Assembly (NCBI RefSeq): GCF_021365465.1
Contig: NZ_CP089932.1
Coordinates: 3,100,001 to 3,164,000 of the forward strand
Direction of reading: 5' to 3'
DNA: 64,000 bases
Source of the DNA: Erwinia tracheiphila
GTDB lineage: Bacteria; Pseudomonadota; Gammaproteobacteria; Enterobacterales; Enterobacteriaceae
Positions 9,009 through 18,710 of the stretch are shown piece after piece (positions within the stretch are counted from its first letter, which is position 1; the number at the start of each line of letters is the position of its first letter). The notes below the pieces were generated by a model, which saw nothing but the letters and a program-made list of their open reading frames with translations, had not been told where the DNA came from and searched no databases. Position numbers and translations under genes: made by a program.

Positions 9009-11033
9009 TCAGGAAGCCGCGATAAACAGCTCGCGCAGCTGATGCAGCCGATCACGCACCTGGGCCGCCTCTTCAAACTCCAGATTCCTCGCATGCTCCT
9101 GCATTTTTGCTTCAAGCTGCTGAATCTGTTTTTGCAGGCCTTTCGGCGACATATCCATCACCGCCGCATCCTCTTCCACTATGCTGCGCGAGGCTTTACC
9201 ACGGGTTTTGTTTTTACTCTTGCCAATTCCCTGACCCAGCTCAAGAATATCCGCGATTTTCTTGTTCAGCCCCTGTGGAACGATGCCCTTCTCCTGATTA
9301 TAAAGCGTCTGCTTTTCACGCCGCCGTTCCGTTTCGCCTATCGCTTTTGCCATGGACGGCGTGATCCTGTCACCATACAAGATCGCCTTGCCATTAACGT
9401 TACGCGCCGCGCGGCCAATAGTCTGTATCAGCGAACGTTCAGAACGCAGGAAGCCTTCTTTGTCGGCATCGAGAATAGCAACCAGCGACACTTCCGGCAT
9501 ATCCAGCCCTTCTCTTAGCAGGTTGATCCCTACCAGCACATTGAACTTGCCCAGCCTCAGGTCGCGGATGATCTCCACACGCTCTACGGTGTCAATGTCC
9601 GAATGCAGATAGCGCACCCGTTCGCCGTGCTCTTCCAGATATTCGGTGAGATCTTCCGCCATTCGCTTGGTCAGAACGGTCACCAGCACCCGCTCGTTAA
9701 TCACCACCCTTTTACGGATTTCGGAGAGCAGATCGTCCACCTGGGTAGCAACGGGTCTCACTTCAACCAGTGGGTCAAGCAGCCCGGTTGGGCGCACCAC
9801 CTGATCGATCACGTCTCCGCCTGACTTTTCCAGCTCGTAATTACCCGGCGTCGCGGAAACGTAAATAGTTTGCGGAGCCAGCGCTTCAAATTCTTCAAAC
9901 TTCATCGGACGGTTATCCAGCGCGGACGGCAGGCGAAAACCGTACTCAACCAGGGTTTCCTTCCTGGCCCGGTCACCGCGATACATCCCGCCAATTTGTG
10001 GAATGGTGACATGGGATTCGTCAATGACCAGCAGGCCGTCGGCGGGCAAATAATCAAACAGCGTCGGTGGCGGCTCACCCGGCCCGCGCCCCGACAGATA
10101 GCGGGAATAGTTTTCAATGCCTGAGCAGTAGCCCAGCTCGTTCATCATTTCCAGATCGAACTGTGTGCGCTGCGAGATCCGCTGTTCTTCCAGCAGCTTG
10201 TTATTGTCCAGCAGCGTTTTGCGGCGATCCACCAGTTCAAGTTTGATCTCTTCCATCGCCTGAAGAATACGTTCACGCGGGGTGACGTAATGCGTCTTCG
10301 GATAAATGGTATAGCGTGGGATTACCGAGCCGATCTGCCCGGTCAGCGGGTCAAAGATAGACAGGCGCTCGACTTCTTCATCAAACAGCTCGACGCGCAA
10401 CGCGTAATCGTCAGACTCTGCTGGGAAGATATCAATGACTTCGCCGCGCACGCGAAAGGTGCCTCGCTGGAAAGCCTGATCGTTGCGGGTATACTGTAGT
10501 TCGGCCAGCCGACGTAAAATGGCCCGCTGGTCGATGACCATTCCCCGCGTCAGATGCAGCATCATCTTCAGGTAGAGGTCCGGGTCGCCGAGGCCATAAA
10601 TAGCGGAGACTGACGCTACAACAATGACGTCCCGCCGCTCAAGCAGCGCTTTGGTCGCTGACAGCCGCATCTGTTCAATATGTTCATTAACCGATGCATC
10701 TTTTTCGATGAAGGTGTCAGAACTCGGAACGTAGGCTTCCGGCTGATAGTAGTCATAGTAGGAAACGAAATATTCCACCGCGTTATCTGGAAAAAATTCC
10801 TTCATCTCACCGTAAAGTTGGGCTGCTAAGGTTTTATTGGGTGCAAGCACCATAGTCGGGCGATTGAGGTCGGCGATGACGTTGGCCACGGTAAAGGTTT
10901 TACCCGATCCGGTCACACCAAGCAGCGTCTGGTGCGCCAGACCATTTTCAAGCCCCTCTTCCAGAAGACGGATAGCCTCCGGCTGATCGCCAGAAGGATT
11001 GAAATCGGACTTAAGTTTAAAGACTTTGCTCAT
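9009..11033 (-). CDS. uvrB: Excinuclease ABC subunit UvrB
   Basis: Damage-verifying helicase-like subunit of nucleotide excision repair; it is loaded by UvrA, clamps the strand with its beta-hairpin and recruits UvrC. The 674 residues match the usual length. Walker A GVTGSGKT is at residues 39-46, the beta-hairpin region [12 protein letters not shown] near 92-103, the DESH Walker B-type motif near 338, helicase motifs V/VI ([19 protein letters not shown]) near 500-545, and the UVR domain ([22 protein letters not shown]) occupies the C-terminus. A LexA box about 80 bases upstream points to SOS control. It is convergent with ybhK. Confidence 0.97.
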   Translation of the reverse strand: MSKVFKLKSDFNPSGDQPEAIRLLEEGLENGLAHQTLLGVTGSGKTFTVANVIADLNRPTMVLAPNKTLAAQLYGEMKEFFPDNAVEYFVSYYDYYQPEAYVPSSDTFIEKDASVNEHIEQMRLSATKALLERRDVIVVASVSAIYGLGDPDLYLKMMLHLTRGMVIDQRAILRRLAELQYTRNDQAFQRGTFRVRGEVIDIFPAESDDYALRVELFDEEVERLSIFDPLTGQIGSVIPRYTIYPKTHYVTPRERILQAMEEIKLELVDRRKTLLDNNKLLEEQRISQRTQFDLEMMNELGYCSGIENYSRYLSGRGPGEPPPTLFDYLPADGLLVIDESHVTIPQIGGMYRGDRARKETLVEYGFRLPSALDNRPMKFEEFEALAPQTIYVSATPGNYELEKSGGDVIDQVVRPTGLLDPLVEVRPVATQVDDLLSEIRKRVVINERVLVTVLTKRMAEDLTEYLEEHGERVRYLHSDIDTVERVEIIRDLRLGKFNVLVGINLLREGLDMPEVSLVAILDADKEGFLRSERSLIQTIGRAARNVNGKAILYGDRITPSMAKAIGETERRREKQTLYNQEKGIVPQGLNKKIADILELGQGIGKSKNKTRGKASRSIVEEDAAVMDMSPKGLQKQIQQLEAKMQEHARNLEFEEAAQVRDRLHQLRELFIAAS

Positions 11034-11110
11034 TGCATGAGGACTCGCTGAAGAATGATACCGACCGGGATCTGATTTTACTCTGCATGGTCAATTTTGC
11101 CAGCAAATAA

Positions 11111-11130
11111 TACTGGATACATAAACAGTA
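11111..11130 (-). promoter_or_regulatory. LexA (SOS) box of uvrB
   Basis: The sequence has the form TACTG-N10-CAGTA, and so contains the CTG-N10-CAG LexA core with symmetric flanks. It lies 78 bases before the uvrB start. E. coli uvrB is a known LexA target with a box in the same place. Confidence 0.88.
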
Positions 11131-11722
11131 TTATTACATAATGCACCTGCAATGATTGTGAAGCGTCGTGGGACAGCAGAGCAAAACGTATTCGGTCAGA
11201 AATCCAGAAAATTATCCCCAGCCATCCCAGGTTTTTAACATTTGTCAATATGCCATGGCAAAATAATCCGGTGAAAACCCTGGTCGATTCGGCGCAGCTT
11301 GCTTTTAATTAATTATTTGAATAATAAAGAAAATTATATTTTGGCAGCTTTAAAAGCAATATAAGCTCAGGCCGCGCCCACTCTCGTTTCCCGCAGGTTT
11401 TCATCTGTTCATACACAAGCTTATCCACAGGAATAGTGGATAACTGATTACAGCGCCTGAGCCATCTGCTGTGGGTAATCTGTTAAGTCCCGACCTGTCT
11501 GGTCGTAAATATTTTTTTTGAATTTTTTTTGTCCCGGTTATGACCAAATTTGCAGATGAGAAGCACATTCAGCGTATAAGAACCATCTTTTTTTGCCATT
11601 TTTTCACGCTGCCTGAGCGCCCAACGGGACAGTATCTTTGTCAAAAGTAATCAGTACCAGGCACCATAAGAGTGCAAATGAAAATGACCTGGGGCAATTG
11701 TTTAACAACTCTGACTATTTTC
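11131..11722. other. Long AT-rich non-coding region upstream of uvrB
   Basis: No gene is supported in this stretch. It holds T8-type runs (11511-11531), two DnaA-type boxes listed separately, and AT-rich promoter-like sequence around 11305-11345. Confidence 0.5.
11421..11443. promoter_or_regulatory. Pair of DnaA-type boxes
   Basis: TTATCCACA at 11421-11429 is a consensus DnaA box on the plus strand. At 11435-11443 the minus strand reads TTATCCACT, one base off. The two face each other with five bases between. DnaA binding near uvrB has been described for E. coli; binding here is inference. Confidence 0.5.
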
Positions 11723-11771
11723 GCCATTTACTATTAGCGCCAACAGGGCGTTGGCGCTAATAGTAAATGGC
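11723..11771. repeat. Perfect 22-bp inverted repeat
   Basis: Arms of 22 bases (GCCATTTACTATTAGCGCCA then AC) are exact reverse complements around the five-base centre AGGGC. It lies 139 bases before the start of the orphan ATPase gene. There is no T run after either arm, so it is not an ordinary terminator. Confidence 0.9.
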
Positions 11772-11910
11772 ATATTAATTGCACTATCTTACTGGTCGCC
11801 TCAGCATACGACGCCATAGTACGTCAGGCAATGAAGAACGTATGAAATGTCGCGGAAAGCCGATGCGTTCAGGTGAGATCATACCGGGTGTTTATGAAGG
11901 AGAGTGTCAG

Positions 11911-12630
11911 ATGCTGAGTTTGCGTTCAATCAATCAGTTTTACGGGCAAAACCATATTCTGTGGGATGTAGATCTGGATTTACCAGCTGGCACCTGCACT
12001 GGCGTGGTTGGTCAGCCGGGGATGGGTAAAACAACGCTGGTGAATTGCATCATGGGCCACCTGCCCATTAACAGCGGCTCGATGACATGGCAGGAAGCCA
12101 ATCTGCCTCCTCAGAACTTACTGTTGCAGCCCGTCGAACGGCGGGCCGCGCTCGGCATTGGCTATGTCCCTCAGGGGTGTCAGATTTTCTCCCAACTCAG
12201 CGTGGAAGAAAACCTGCAAATCGCCCTGCTTGCCGGGGCTGGACACCATCGGCATCGTGCGATTCCTCAGATGATCTACGATCTTTTTCCCGCGCTTTAT
12301 TCTTTGCGGCATCACCGGAGCGGCGAATTGCCGCTGGATCAGCAGCAACAGCTGGTGCTGGCCAGAGCGCTGGTGTTAAAGCCTAAATTGCTGATTCTGG
12401 ATGAGCCAACCGATGGGATGTCTCCATGGCTGGAGGAGGAAATGGGCAATCTTATCCACAGGCTGAATCATGATTTCGGCCTGACAATCCTGCTTCTGGA
12501 ACAGCGGATTTCTTTTATTCGCCGCGTGGCCGATTATTTTTTGCTGCTGCACAGGGGACGCAATGTCGCCCATGGCAAAGTGACCGATTTGAATCAGCGG
12601 ATTATCGACACATGGCTCACCGCCTCATAA
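11911..12630 (+). CDS. Orphan ABC transporter ATPase, UrtE/LivF-like
   Basis: ATP-binding subunit resembling UrtE (urea) and LivF (branched-chain amino acid) transport ATPases. The protein has 239 residues from the ATG at 11911, which has AAGGAG nine bases upstream. Walker A is GQPGMGKTT near residue 34; the Q-loop region GIGYVPQGCQIFSQLSVEENL is well kept; Walker B is LLILDEPTDGM. The signature motif, usually LSGGQ, reads LPLDQ here, followed by an intact QQQLVLARAL. No permease or binding-protein gene lies nearby, so the partner is unknown. The signature change may lower ATPase activity, or the gene may be a relic still kept open. It could alternatively serve a permease encoded elsewhere. 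Confidence 0.7.
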   Translation: MLSLRSINQFYGQNHILWDVDLDLPAGTCTGVVGQPGMGKTTLVNCIMGHLPINSGSMTWQEANLPPQNLLLQPVERRAALGIGYVPQGCQIFSQLSVEENLQIALLAGAGHHRHRAIPQMIYDLFPALYSLRHHRSGELPLDQQQQLVLARALVLKPKLLILDEPTDGMSPWLEEEMGNLIHRLNHDFGLTILLLEQRISFIRRVADYFLLLHRGRNVAHGKVTDLNQRIIDTWLTAS

Positions 12631-13036
12631 TGATTTGAGAACATTTAACGGGCAGCATGCCAAAGGCGAGCATCAGCGATGCCCCCCTTTATGTATCCCT
12701 GCCTGAAAAGCAGTGCCGCATGAACAGCAGAAAATCAGTAACAGAATGGCCTTGCGGGTTACTCAGGCGTCTAACAAACAGCACTGTTTCCATCGGGGAC
12801 AACGCAGTGAATGGAAAACATTTCAGAGAAAGCGTGTATCCATATTATAAAAGCAACCTGTTAACGTAATGCGATATAACGCCTGAAGCCACCACGGAGT
12901 TATTATTGCTATCGCAGTAAAAAACCAGCGCCGCCTGGCATAAAGATTAATGAAAACCCGTACCGCCACAGCAATAATGACTTACTCTGACAGGCTGCTG
13001 AAAAACAATGTTATTCCGATACGTTATTATTTTATT
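12631..13036. other. Intergenic region after the orphan ATPase
   Basis: About 400 bases without a convincing gene. A 70-codon frame at 12657-12869 lacks a ribosome binding site and family likeness. Composition becomes AT-richer toward 13000. Confidence 0.35.
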
Positions 13037-13426
13037 TCACACGCTTTCGCTTTCCATTTCCCCCAGGGAAAGCGGCTCCTGAAATGCGTTAATACCATAC
13101 AGTTGACCATGATCTTTTTCCATTGCTGATACCATCTTGCCATCAACGCAGACCCTTTCATCCTCTAATAAATCGAACGTACTATTCGGCGTCCTCGAAC
13201 AACCTGTAATAAACCCACAAAGCGAAAATCCTGTGCCAGAAAGCATCCCTCTGGCGGATGGCTGGTGCAAAGGAGAGTAATTATATTCATCGTTACCATT
13301 TTTTACTGACGACAGCTTTTCCGGGATGACTTTATTATGGTTATAATCCTGATTAGACCCGGATAGTTGATAAGTAAAATTGTGGTGTCGCGGTACAGGG
13401 GGGATCACAATTGGCTTTAACGGCAT
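13037..13426 (-). CDS. Unrecognised small protein in an AT-rich patch
   Basis: Predicted protein of 129 residues starting MPLKPIVIPPVPRHH; AAGGA nine bases upstream of this ATG supports it over an ATG three codons earlier. The first 60 residues are rich in Asn, Ser, Pro and His and look disordered. A central segment (SGTGFSLCGFITGCSRTPNS) is hydrophobic with two Cys and recalls a lipobox, but sits inside the protein. The C-terminus is acidic and contains DLLEDERVCVDGKMV. I do not recognise a family. Base composition is lower in GC than the bio genes next to it, which suggests transfer. A secreted effector or a fused lipoprotein remnant are possible readings, neither proven. Confidence 0.45.
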   Translation of the reverse strand: MPLKPIVIPPVPRHHNFTYQLSGSNQDYNHNKVIPEKLSSVKNGNDEYNYSPLHQPSARGMLSGTGFSLCGFITGCSRTPNSTFDLLEDERVCVDGKMVSAMEKDHGQLYGINAFQEPLSLGEMESESV

Positions 13427-13722
13427 TTTTCTCATCCTTTCATTTACGTGAAAAGCAGTAGTGATTAAAACCGTTGATTATAATTAATTATGGTGATGGT
13501 TGCGCAGCGCATTTTTTCAAAAATCGTGATTATTCATTCATCGTTCAGCGGACCTGTTACCTTATCCGTTCAACCCACAACTTCATGGCGAAGAAAATTC
13601 AAAAGCAAGCTAACAAAACAGTATATATGTATTAAAAACCTTGATTAATTCAAGACAGAAACCCATTTTCAGGCTGGATTTCCGTCCTTAAGACTACGCG
13701 AAACGAAGATGTTTTGGCAGGA
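13427..13722. other. AT-rich spacer before bioD
   Basis: About 296 bases of AT-rich sequence, probably with the promoter of the small gene to its left. No terminator for the bio operon is evident. Confidence 0.35.
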
Positions 13723-14397
13723 CTATTCAGGCAGGCTGAGATACTGCCCTAACCTGTCAAGATCAGCGGGGTCGATCAGATGGGGGATTTCCCCCAGCAT
13801 CGGTGCCATCAGATGCTGCCGTAACCAGGCCAGATATTCAGCATGTCGCCTGCCCGCAGGCTGCACACCATTGGCAATCCATCCTGCAAGACGCAGCCCG
13901 GATGCCTCAATGGCGCGTGCGGTAAGCATCGCATGATTAATACAGCCCAATCGAATCCCTACCACCAGCACCACTGGCAGTTGCTCCTGCACCACCCAGT
14001 CGGCAAAGCTGGCACGGGCAGAAAGCGGAGTAAACCAGCCACCGGCACCTTCCGTCAATACCCAGTCGGCCTGGCGAGTCAGTTTTGTCAGTCCGGCTGA
14101 AAGCTGAGAAAAAAGGATCGGCCGCTGCTCAACTTCACTGACAATATGGGGTGAGGTTGGCTCTGAAAAAGCCAGCGGATTGATGTCGTCATAGGGCAGC
14201 GACAGCGCGCTGTTGCGTTGCAGCGCCAGTGCGTCACCATTGCGAAGCCCTTCCGGCGTCATCTCACAGCCGGATGCGACCGGCTTATAGCCAACGGCAC
14301 AAAAACCCGCCGCCCGCGCCGCCTGTAATAACGCCTGACTGGCAACGGTTTTACCCACTTCCGTATCTGTTCCGGTAATAAACCAGCGTTTAGTCAC
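13723..14397 (-). CDS. bioD: Dethiobiotin synthetase BioD
   Basis: Converts 7,8-diaminopelargonate, CO2 and ATP to dethiobiotin, the next-to-last step of biotin synthesis. It has 224 residues. The P-loop GTDTEVGKT is at residues 9-17, with YKPVASGCE and the TEGAGGWFTPL switch region following. The start is GTG at 14397, which overlaps the bioC stop by eight bases and has GGAG upstream. It is the last gene of the leftward bioBFCD operon, the same order as in E. coli. Confidence 0.94.
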   Translation of the reverse strand: MTKRWFITGTDTEVGKTVASQALLQAARAAGFCAVGYKPVASGCEMTPEGLRNGDALALQRNSALSLPYDDINPLAFSEPTSPHIVSEVEQRPILFSQLSAGLTKLTRQADWVLTEGAGGWFTPLSARASFADWVVQEQLPVVLVVGIRLGCINHAMLTARAIEASGLRLAGWIANGVQPAGRRHAEYLAWLRQHLMAPMLGEIPHLIDPADLDRLGQYLSLPE

Positions 14398-15148
14398 AAT
14401 GAATTACTCCATACGCCAGATGGTAACTGAGCAGAAAACCGCGTCGGTCCTGCGGCCAGTGTTGTGCCAGTTGCTGCAGTCGACGGCGACTGAGCAACAT
14501 CCCGTTGCGTCCCTGATGCAGATGGGTGGCCCCAATCCCCTTCAGCGAGCGCAGCGCGCTGAGTACGTCAGGAAAGCCCTGCGTCAGGGTTTGATAATGC
14601 CACTGCACCGGCAGCAATTTTCCTGACTGGCACATGTCATCAACGCTGAGAAAGCAATTAACCGGTACGACTGAGTCCAGCCCTCGCCAGGCAATATTAA
14701 GTTCATTAAGGGATCCGGCGGCAAGCGTGGAAAACAGCACCTGGCCCCCTGGTCGCGTCACCCTGTAAAGTTCATGCAGAGCCAGACTCAAATCGCTGCA
14801 CCATTGCACGGCAAGGTTGCTCCAGCAGAGATCAAAACACGGTTGCGCAAACGGCAAGGCTTCAATATCACCCGTTAGATAACGATCGGCGGCCTGCTGT
14901 GATTGAGCCTGAAGTAACATCTCGGCTGACAAATCCAGCGCAGTGACCTCGTTTCCGGCGTAACGCCAGCGCTGGCTGAACCAGCCGGTTCCGCAGCCCG
15001 CATCCAGCACATTCTGCCCCTGCCGTTGACGGGCATAGCGGGCCAGCTGCTCACCGCTGCTACGTTGCAACCCCGCGTAGCGATCATAGCCAGAGGCCGC
15101 CCGGCCAAATGCCCTGGCGACAGCCTGTTTATTAACGATGTGCGTCAT
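14390..15148 (-). CDS. bioC: Malonyl-ACP O-methyltransferase BioC
   Basis: SAM-dependent methyltransferase that caps the malonyl group so that fatty acid synthesis enzymes can build the pimeloyl chain for biotin. The protein has 252 residues, close to E. coli. It shows the SAM-binding [12 protein letters not shown] near residue 47, a following acidic loop ([10 protein letters not shown]), the [12 protein letters not shown] block and [11 protein letters not shown]. The start at 15148 ([18 protein letters not shown]) fits the family and has GGAGG seven bases upstream, inside the end of bioF, which it overlaps by 17 bases. Confidence 0.93.
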   Translation of the reverse strand: MTHIVNKQAVARAFGRAASGYDRYAGLQRSSGEQLARYARQRQGQNVLDAGCGTGWFSQRWRYAGNEVTALDLSAEMLLQAQSQQAADRYLTGDIEALPFAQPCFDLCWSNLAVQWCSDLSLALHELYRVTRPGGQVLFSTLAAGSLNELNIAWRGLDSVVPVNCFLSVDDMCQSGKLLPVQWHYQTLTQGFPDVLSALRSLKGIGATHLHQGRNGMLLSRRRLQQLAQHWPQDRRGFLLSYHLAYGVIHCD

Positions 15149-16286
15149 GCAGCACCTCCAGCAAATGGTGAATATCCTCTGGCTGATGGCAGGCATTAAG
15201 GGTGATGCGCAGCCTGGCGGTACCCGGCGACACCGTCGGTGGCCGGATGGCGGTTAGCCAGAATCCCCGTTGCCGCAGGCTTTCCGCCAGCGTCATCGCA
15301 CGCTGCTCATCGCCAATGATAAGTGGCTGAATCGCTGTGGTGGATGGCGCGACAGTCATCCCCAGCTGTCCGGCACCTTCGCGGAACAGCCGGATGTTTT
15401 GACGCAGCCGCTGCCGCAGTTCATCTCCCTGCTGAATGCAGGAAAGCGCGGTTTGCAAAGCGCAAACCTGCGCGGGCGGCATAGCGGTGCTGTAAATCAG
15501 GTGGCGGGCAAATTGCAACAGATAATCCGCCGTCTCCTCGCTGCATAACACTGCCGCTCCGCTAATGCCAAAAGCCTTGCCAAATGTCACCACCAGCAGT
15601 TCCGGCTGAACCTGCTGCTGCCAGCAGCTGCCTCTGCCCTGCTCGCCGCAGGTACCAATACCGTGTGCATCGTCCACCATTAACCAGCCTCCGTACTGGC
15701 AAGTAAGCCGGTGCAGTTCAGCCAGCGGCGCACGGTCGCCGTCCATACTGAAGACACCCTCGGTGACCACCAGCGTCTCTCCCGCCGGCGGCGAAATGCA
15801 CAGCAGTTTTGCCAGCGACGCCGGCTGATTATGGGCAAAGCGCCGTAGCAGGGCCGGACTGAGGGCCGCAGCCTCAAGCAGCGAGGCATGGGCCAGCTTA
15901 TCCGCCAAGATCCGGTCTTCTTTCGCAGCGAGCGCCGCAATCACCGCCTGATTAGCAGCAAAACCAGAAATAAACAGCAGCGCCTTCGGAAAGTCCAGCC
16001 AGTCGGCCAGCTGCTGTTCAAACTGCTGCTGAGGCTGACCATAGCCGGTGACGTGGGCGGATCCCCCTGCGCCAACGCCGTAGCGCGCCGCACCATTCTG
16101 CCAGGCAGCGATAATTCTGGCATCGTGGCTCAGACCAAGGTAATCATTTGCGGAAAAATTAAGATAGCGCCGCCCGTTAACGTAAAGCGTACGGGCATCC
16201 TCTGCCTGCATAGCACAGCGCTGGCGGAACTGACCTTTTTGTCGGCGGTTTTCCAGCGCGAGGCTGATACGGTGCGACCAGCTCAT
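15132..16286 (-). CDS. bioF: 8-amino-7-oxononanoate synthase BioF
   Basis: PLP enzyme that condenses pimeloyl-ACP with L-alanine in biotin synthesis. The 384 residues match the usual length. It shows [12 protein letters not shown] near the N-terminus, [22 protein letters not shown], the PLP-contact VDDAHGIG and the Schiff-base lysine in VTFGKAFG (about residue 237). It starts directly after the bioB stop with no spacing and overlaps bioC. Confidence 0.95.
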   Translation of the reverse strand: MSWSHRISLALENRRQKGQFRQRCAMQAEDARTLYVNGRRYLNFSANDYLGLSHDARIIAAWQNGAARYGVGAGGSAHVTGYGQPQQQFEQQLADWLDFPKALLFISGFAANQAVIAALAAKEDRILADKLAHASLLEAAALSPALLRRFAHNQPASLAKLLCISPPAGETLVVTEGVFSMDGDRAPLAELHRLTCQYGGWLMVDDAHGIGTCGEQGRGSCWQQQVQPELLVVTFGKAFGISGAAVLCSEETADYLLQFARHLIYSTAMPPAQVCALQTALSCIQQGDELRQRLRQNIRLFREGAGQLGMTVAPSTTAIQPLIIGDEQRAMTLAESLRQRGFWLTAIRPPTVSPGTARLRITLNACHQPEDIHHLLEVLHDAHR

Positions 16287-17318
16287 TTACAGCGCCGCGT
16301 TATAGAACAAATCGGCATCGGCCTGCATCAGCTGACCCGCCAGCGCCTGCTGCTGCTCGTTATCACCCGCCTCGGTGACAGTCTGTTTCGGGTTCAGGCC
16401 CAGCTTACGGAACAGTTGCAAATCTTTATCTTCTTCCGGGTTTGGCGTGGTCAGTAGTTTACAGCCGTAGAAAATGGAGTTCGCCCCGGCCATAAAACAC
16501 ATGGCCTGAGTCTGTTCACTCATCGACTCACGCCCTGCGGAAAGGCGCACATGCGACCCCGGCATCATAATGCGGGCCACAGCGATGGTGCGGATAAAGT
16601 CGAACGGATCAACATCATCATTGTCCGCCAGGGGCGTGCCTTTAACCTTGACCAGCATATTAATCGGCACGCTTTCCGGCTGCGTGGGCAGATTGGCCAG
16701 CTGCACCAGCAGCCCGGCACGGTCATTCACCGTTTCGCCCAGGCCAACAATACCGCCGGAACACACTTTAATCCCGGCATCCCGTACTTTACCCAGCGTA
16801 TCCAGGCGTTCCTGATAGCTGCGCGTGGTAATAATGCTGCCGTAAAATTCCGGTGAGGTATCGAGGTTGTGATTGTAAAAATCCAGCCCGGCGCTGGCGA
16901 GACGTGCGGCCTGGTCCCCGCTCAGGGTACCCAGCGTCATGCAGGTTTCCAGCCCAATCGCCTTCACGCCTTTCACCATCTGCTCCAGGTAGGGCATATC
17001 GCGCTCGTGCGGGTTTTTCCATGCCGCCCCCATACAGAAACGGTCAGAACCGGCGGCCTTCGCCTTACGTGCAGAAGTCAGTACCTCTTCGACTTCCATC
17101 AGCCGCTCGGCTTCCAGTCCGGTTTTGTAATGCGCACTTTGCGGGCAGTATTTGCAGTCTTCCGGGCAGGCGCCGGTTTTGATCGACAGCAGCGTGCTGA
17201 CCTGAACCTGACGGGGATCAAAATGCTGGCGATGCACCTGCTGTGCTTCGAACAACAGGTCGAGAAAAGGCTTATCAAACAGGGCCTGAGCCTGCGCGAT
17301 TGTCCAGCGATTTGCCAT
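16287..17318 (-). CDS. bioB: Biotin synthase BioB
   Basis: Radical SAM enzyme inserting sulfur into dethiobiotin. The radical SAM motif CPEDCKYC has Cys 51, 55 and 58. Conserved [22 protein letters not shown] and RLSAGRE blocks are present, the last with the Arg that contacts the [2Fe-2S] cluster. The start at 17318 ([11 protein letters not shown]) is chosen because it fits the family and has GGAG nine bases upstream; this gives 343 residues. It is the first gene of bioBFCD and divergent from bioA across a BirA operator. Confidence 0.95.
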   Translation of the reverse strand: MANRWTIAQAQALFDKPFLDLLFEAQQVHRQHFDPRQVQVSTLLSIKTGACPEDCKYCPQSAHYKTGLEAERLMEVEEVLTSARKAKAAGSDRFCMGAAWKNPHERDMPYLEQMVKGVKAIGLETCMTLGTLSGDQAARLASAGLDFYNHNLDTSPEFYGSIITTRSYQERLDTLGKVRDAGIKVCSGGIVGLGETVNDRAGLLVQLANLPTQPESVPINMLVKVKGTPLADNDDVDPFDFIRTIAVARIMMPGSHVRLSAGRESMSEQTQAMCFMAGANSIFYGCKLLTTPNPEEDKDLQLFRKLGLNPKQTVTEAGDNEQQQALAGQLMQADADLFYNAAL

Positions 17319-17367
17319 TGCTTGCTCCAAAAAGAATTGGTCGTTTGTGGTTATTGCCTGATTATGG

Positions 17368-17400
17368 CTGTAAACTAATTTTTTTGAATTTGGTTTACAA
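17368..17400. promoter_or_regulatory. BirA (biotin repressor) operator between bioB and bioA
   Basis: Half sites CTGTAAACT and GGTTTACAA are separated by 15 bases, fitting the BirA operator pattern TTGTAAACC-N15-GGTTTACAA; the right half is perfect and the left has two changes. It lies in the 90-base gap between the divergent bioB and bioA starts, so it should repress both when biotin is plentiful. Confidence 0.88.
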
Positions 17401-17408
17401 GACATTTT

Positions 17409-18710
17409 ATGACCCCATCCGATCTGGCGTTTGACCGCGAACACATCTGGCATCCCTACACCTCCATGTCACATCCGCTACCGGTTTATCCGGTGGTGGC
17501 CGCGCGAGGAACCTCGCTTTTTTTGCACGACGGACGCGAACTGGTTGACGGCATGTCCTCATGGTGGGCGGCGATTCATGGTTATAACCATCCACGCCTC
17601 AATCAGGCGATGCGGTCACAGATTGATCAGATGTCACACGTGATGTTCGGTGGCATTACCCATCCGGCAGCGGTGGCGCTGTGCCGCCAGCTGGTGGCAA
17701 TGACGCCGCAGGGTCTGGAGTGTGTTTTTCTGGCGGATTCAGGTTCCGTGGCGGTTGAAGTGTCCATGAAAATGGCGCTGCAATACTGGCAAGCACGGGG
17801 GGAACGTCGCCAGCGTTTTCTCACGCTGTGCAATGGTTACCACGGCGATACCTTTGCCGCCATGTCGGTGTGCGATCCGCACAACTCAATGCACAGCCTG
17901 TATCAGGGTTATCTGCCTGCTCATCTGTTCGCCACCGCTCCACAATGTCGTTTTGGCGACAGCTGGCAGGAAAAGGACGTGGATGATTTTGCCCGACTGA
18001 TTACCGCCCACGCGGGGGAACTGGCAGCAGTTATTCTGGAGCCGGTGGTACAGGGTGCAGGTGGCATGCGCTTTTATCATCCTCAGTATCTGCAGCGGGT
18101 ACGGGAACTGTGCAATCGTCAGGGCCTGCTGCTGATTGCCGATGAAATTGCCACCGGGTTTGGCCGTACCGGCAGGCTGTTTGCCTGCGAGCATGCAGGG
18201 ATCACTCCTGATATTCTCTGTGTGGGTAAAGCGCTGACCGGGGGCACCATGACGCTGTCTGCCACACTGACCACGCGCGACGTGGCAGAGACTATCAGCA
18301 ACGGCGAAGCGGGCTGCTTTATGCACGGCCCGACCTTTATGGCCAACCCGCTGGCCTGTGCCGTCGCCAGCGAAAGCCTGGCCATATTGCAGGAAAACCA
18401 CTGGCAGCAGCAGGTTGCCGCCATAGAAAGCCTGCTTCGCGCCGCACTGCTGCCGCTAAAAGAGAAAGCCGCTGTTGCCGATGCCCGGGTGATGGGTGCT
18501 GTCGGCGTGATTGAAACCCATCATCCGGTCAATATGGCCCTTATCCAGGCGTTCTTCGTTGCCCGTGGCGTCTGGCTACGTCCCTTTGGCAGGCTGATTT
18601 ATATGATGCCACCTTATACGATCACGCCTGAAGCACTGACAAAGCTGATTGAGGCGATTGCCGAGGCGCTGGATGACCCTTCCCTGTTCAGCCAAAGCAG
18701 TCAGTCATAA
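17409..18710 (+). CDS. bioA: Adenosylmethionine-8-amino-7-oxononanoate transaminase BioA
   Basis: PLP class III aminotransferase making 7,8-diaminopelargonate with S-adenosylmethionine as amino donor. The 433 residues match the family. It shows [12 protein letters not shown] at the N-terminus, [25 protein letters not shown], the PLP-contact [13 protein letters not shown], and the Schiff-base lysine K274 in CVGKALTGG. It is divergent from bioBFCD and shares the BirA operator. Its last ten bases overlap the end of the convergent fimbrial adhesin gene, which suggests the accessory block was joined precisely at the bioA end. Confidence 0.96.
   Translation: MTPSDLAFDREHIWHPYTSMSHPLPVYPVVAARGTSLFLHDGRELVDGMSSWWAAIHGYNHPRLNQAMRSQIDQMSHVMFGGITHPAAVALCRQLVAMTPQGLECVFLADSGSVAVEVSMKMALQYWQARGERRQRFLTLCNGYHGDTFAAMSVCDPHNSMHSLYQGYLPAHLFATAPQCRFGDSWQEKDVDDFARLITAHAGELAAVILEPVVQGAGGMRFYHPQYLQRVRELCNRQGLLLIADEIATGFGRTGRLFACEHAGITPDILCVGKALTGGTMTLSATLTTRDVAETISNGEAGCFMHGPTFMANPLACAVASESLAILQENHWQQQVAAIESLLRAALLPLKEKAAVADARVMGAVGVIETHHPVNMALIQAFFVARGVWLRPFGRLIYMMPPYTITPEALTKLIEAIAEALDDPSLFSQSSQS

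Noticed and set aside
12456..12464. A TTATCCACA DnaA box inside the orphan ATPase gene
   Set aside because: A single nine-base match inside a coding sequence is expected by chance and has no partner site nearby.
12657..12869. A 70-codon plus-strand frame after the orphan ATPase
   Set aside because: No ribosome binding site, no family likeness and no conserved pattern visible.
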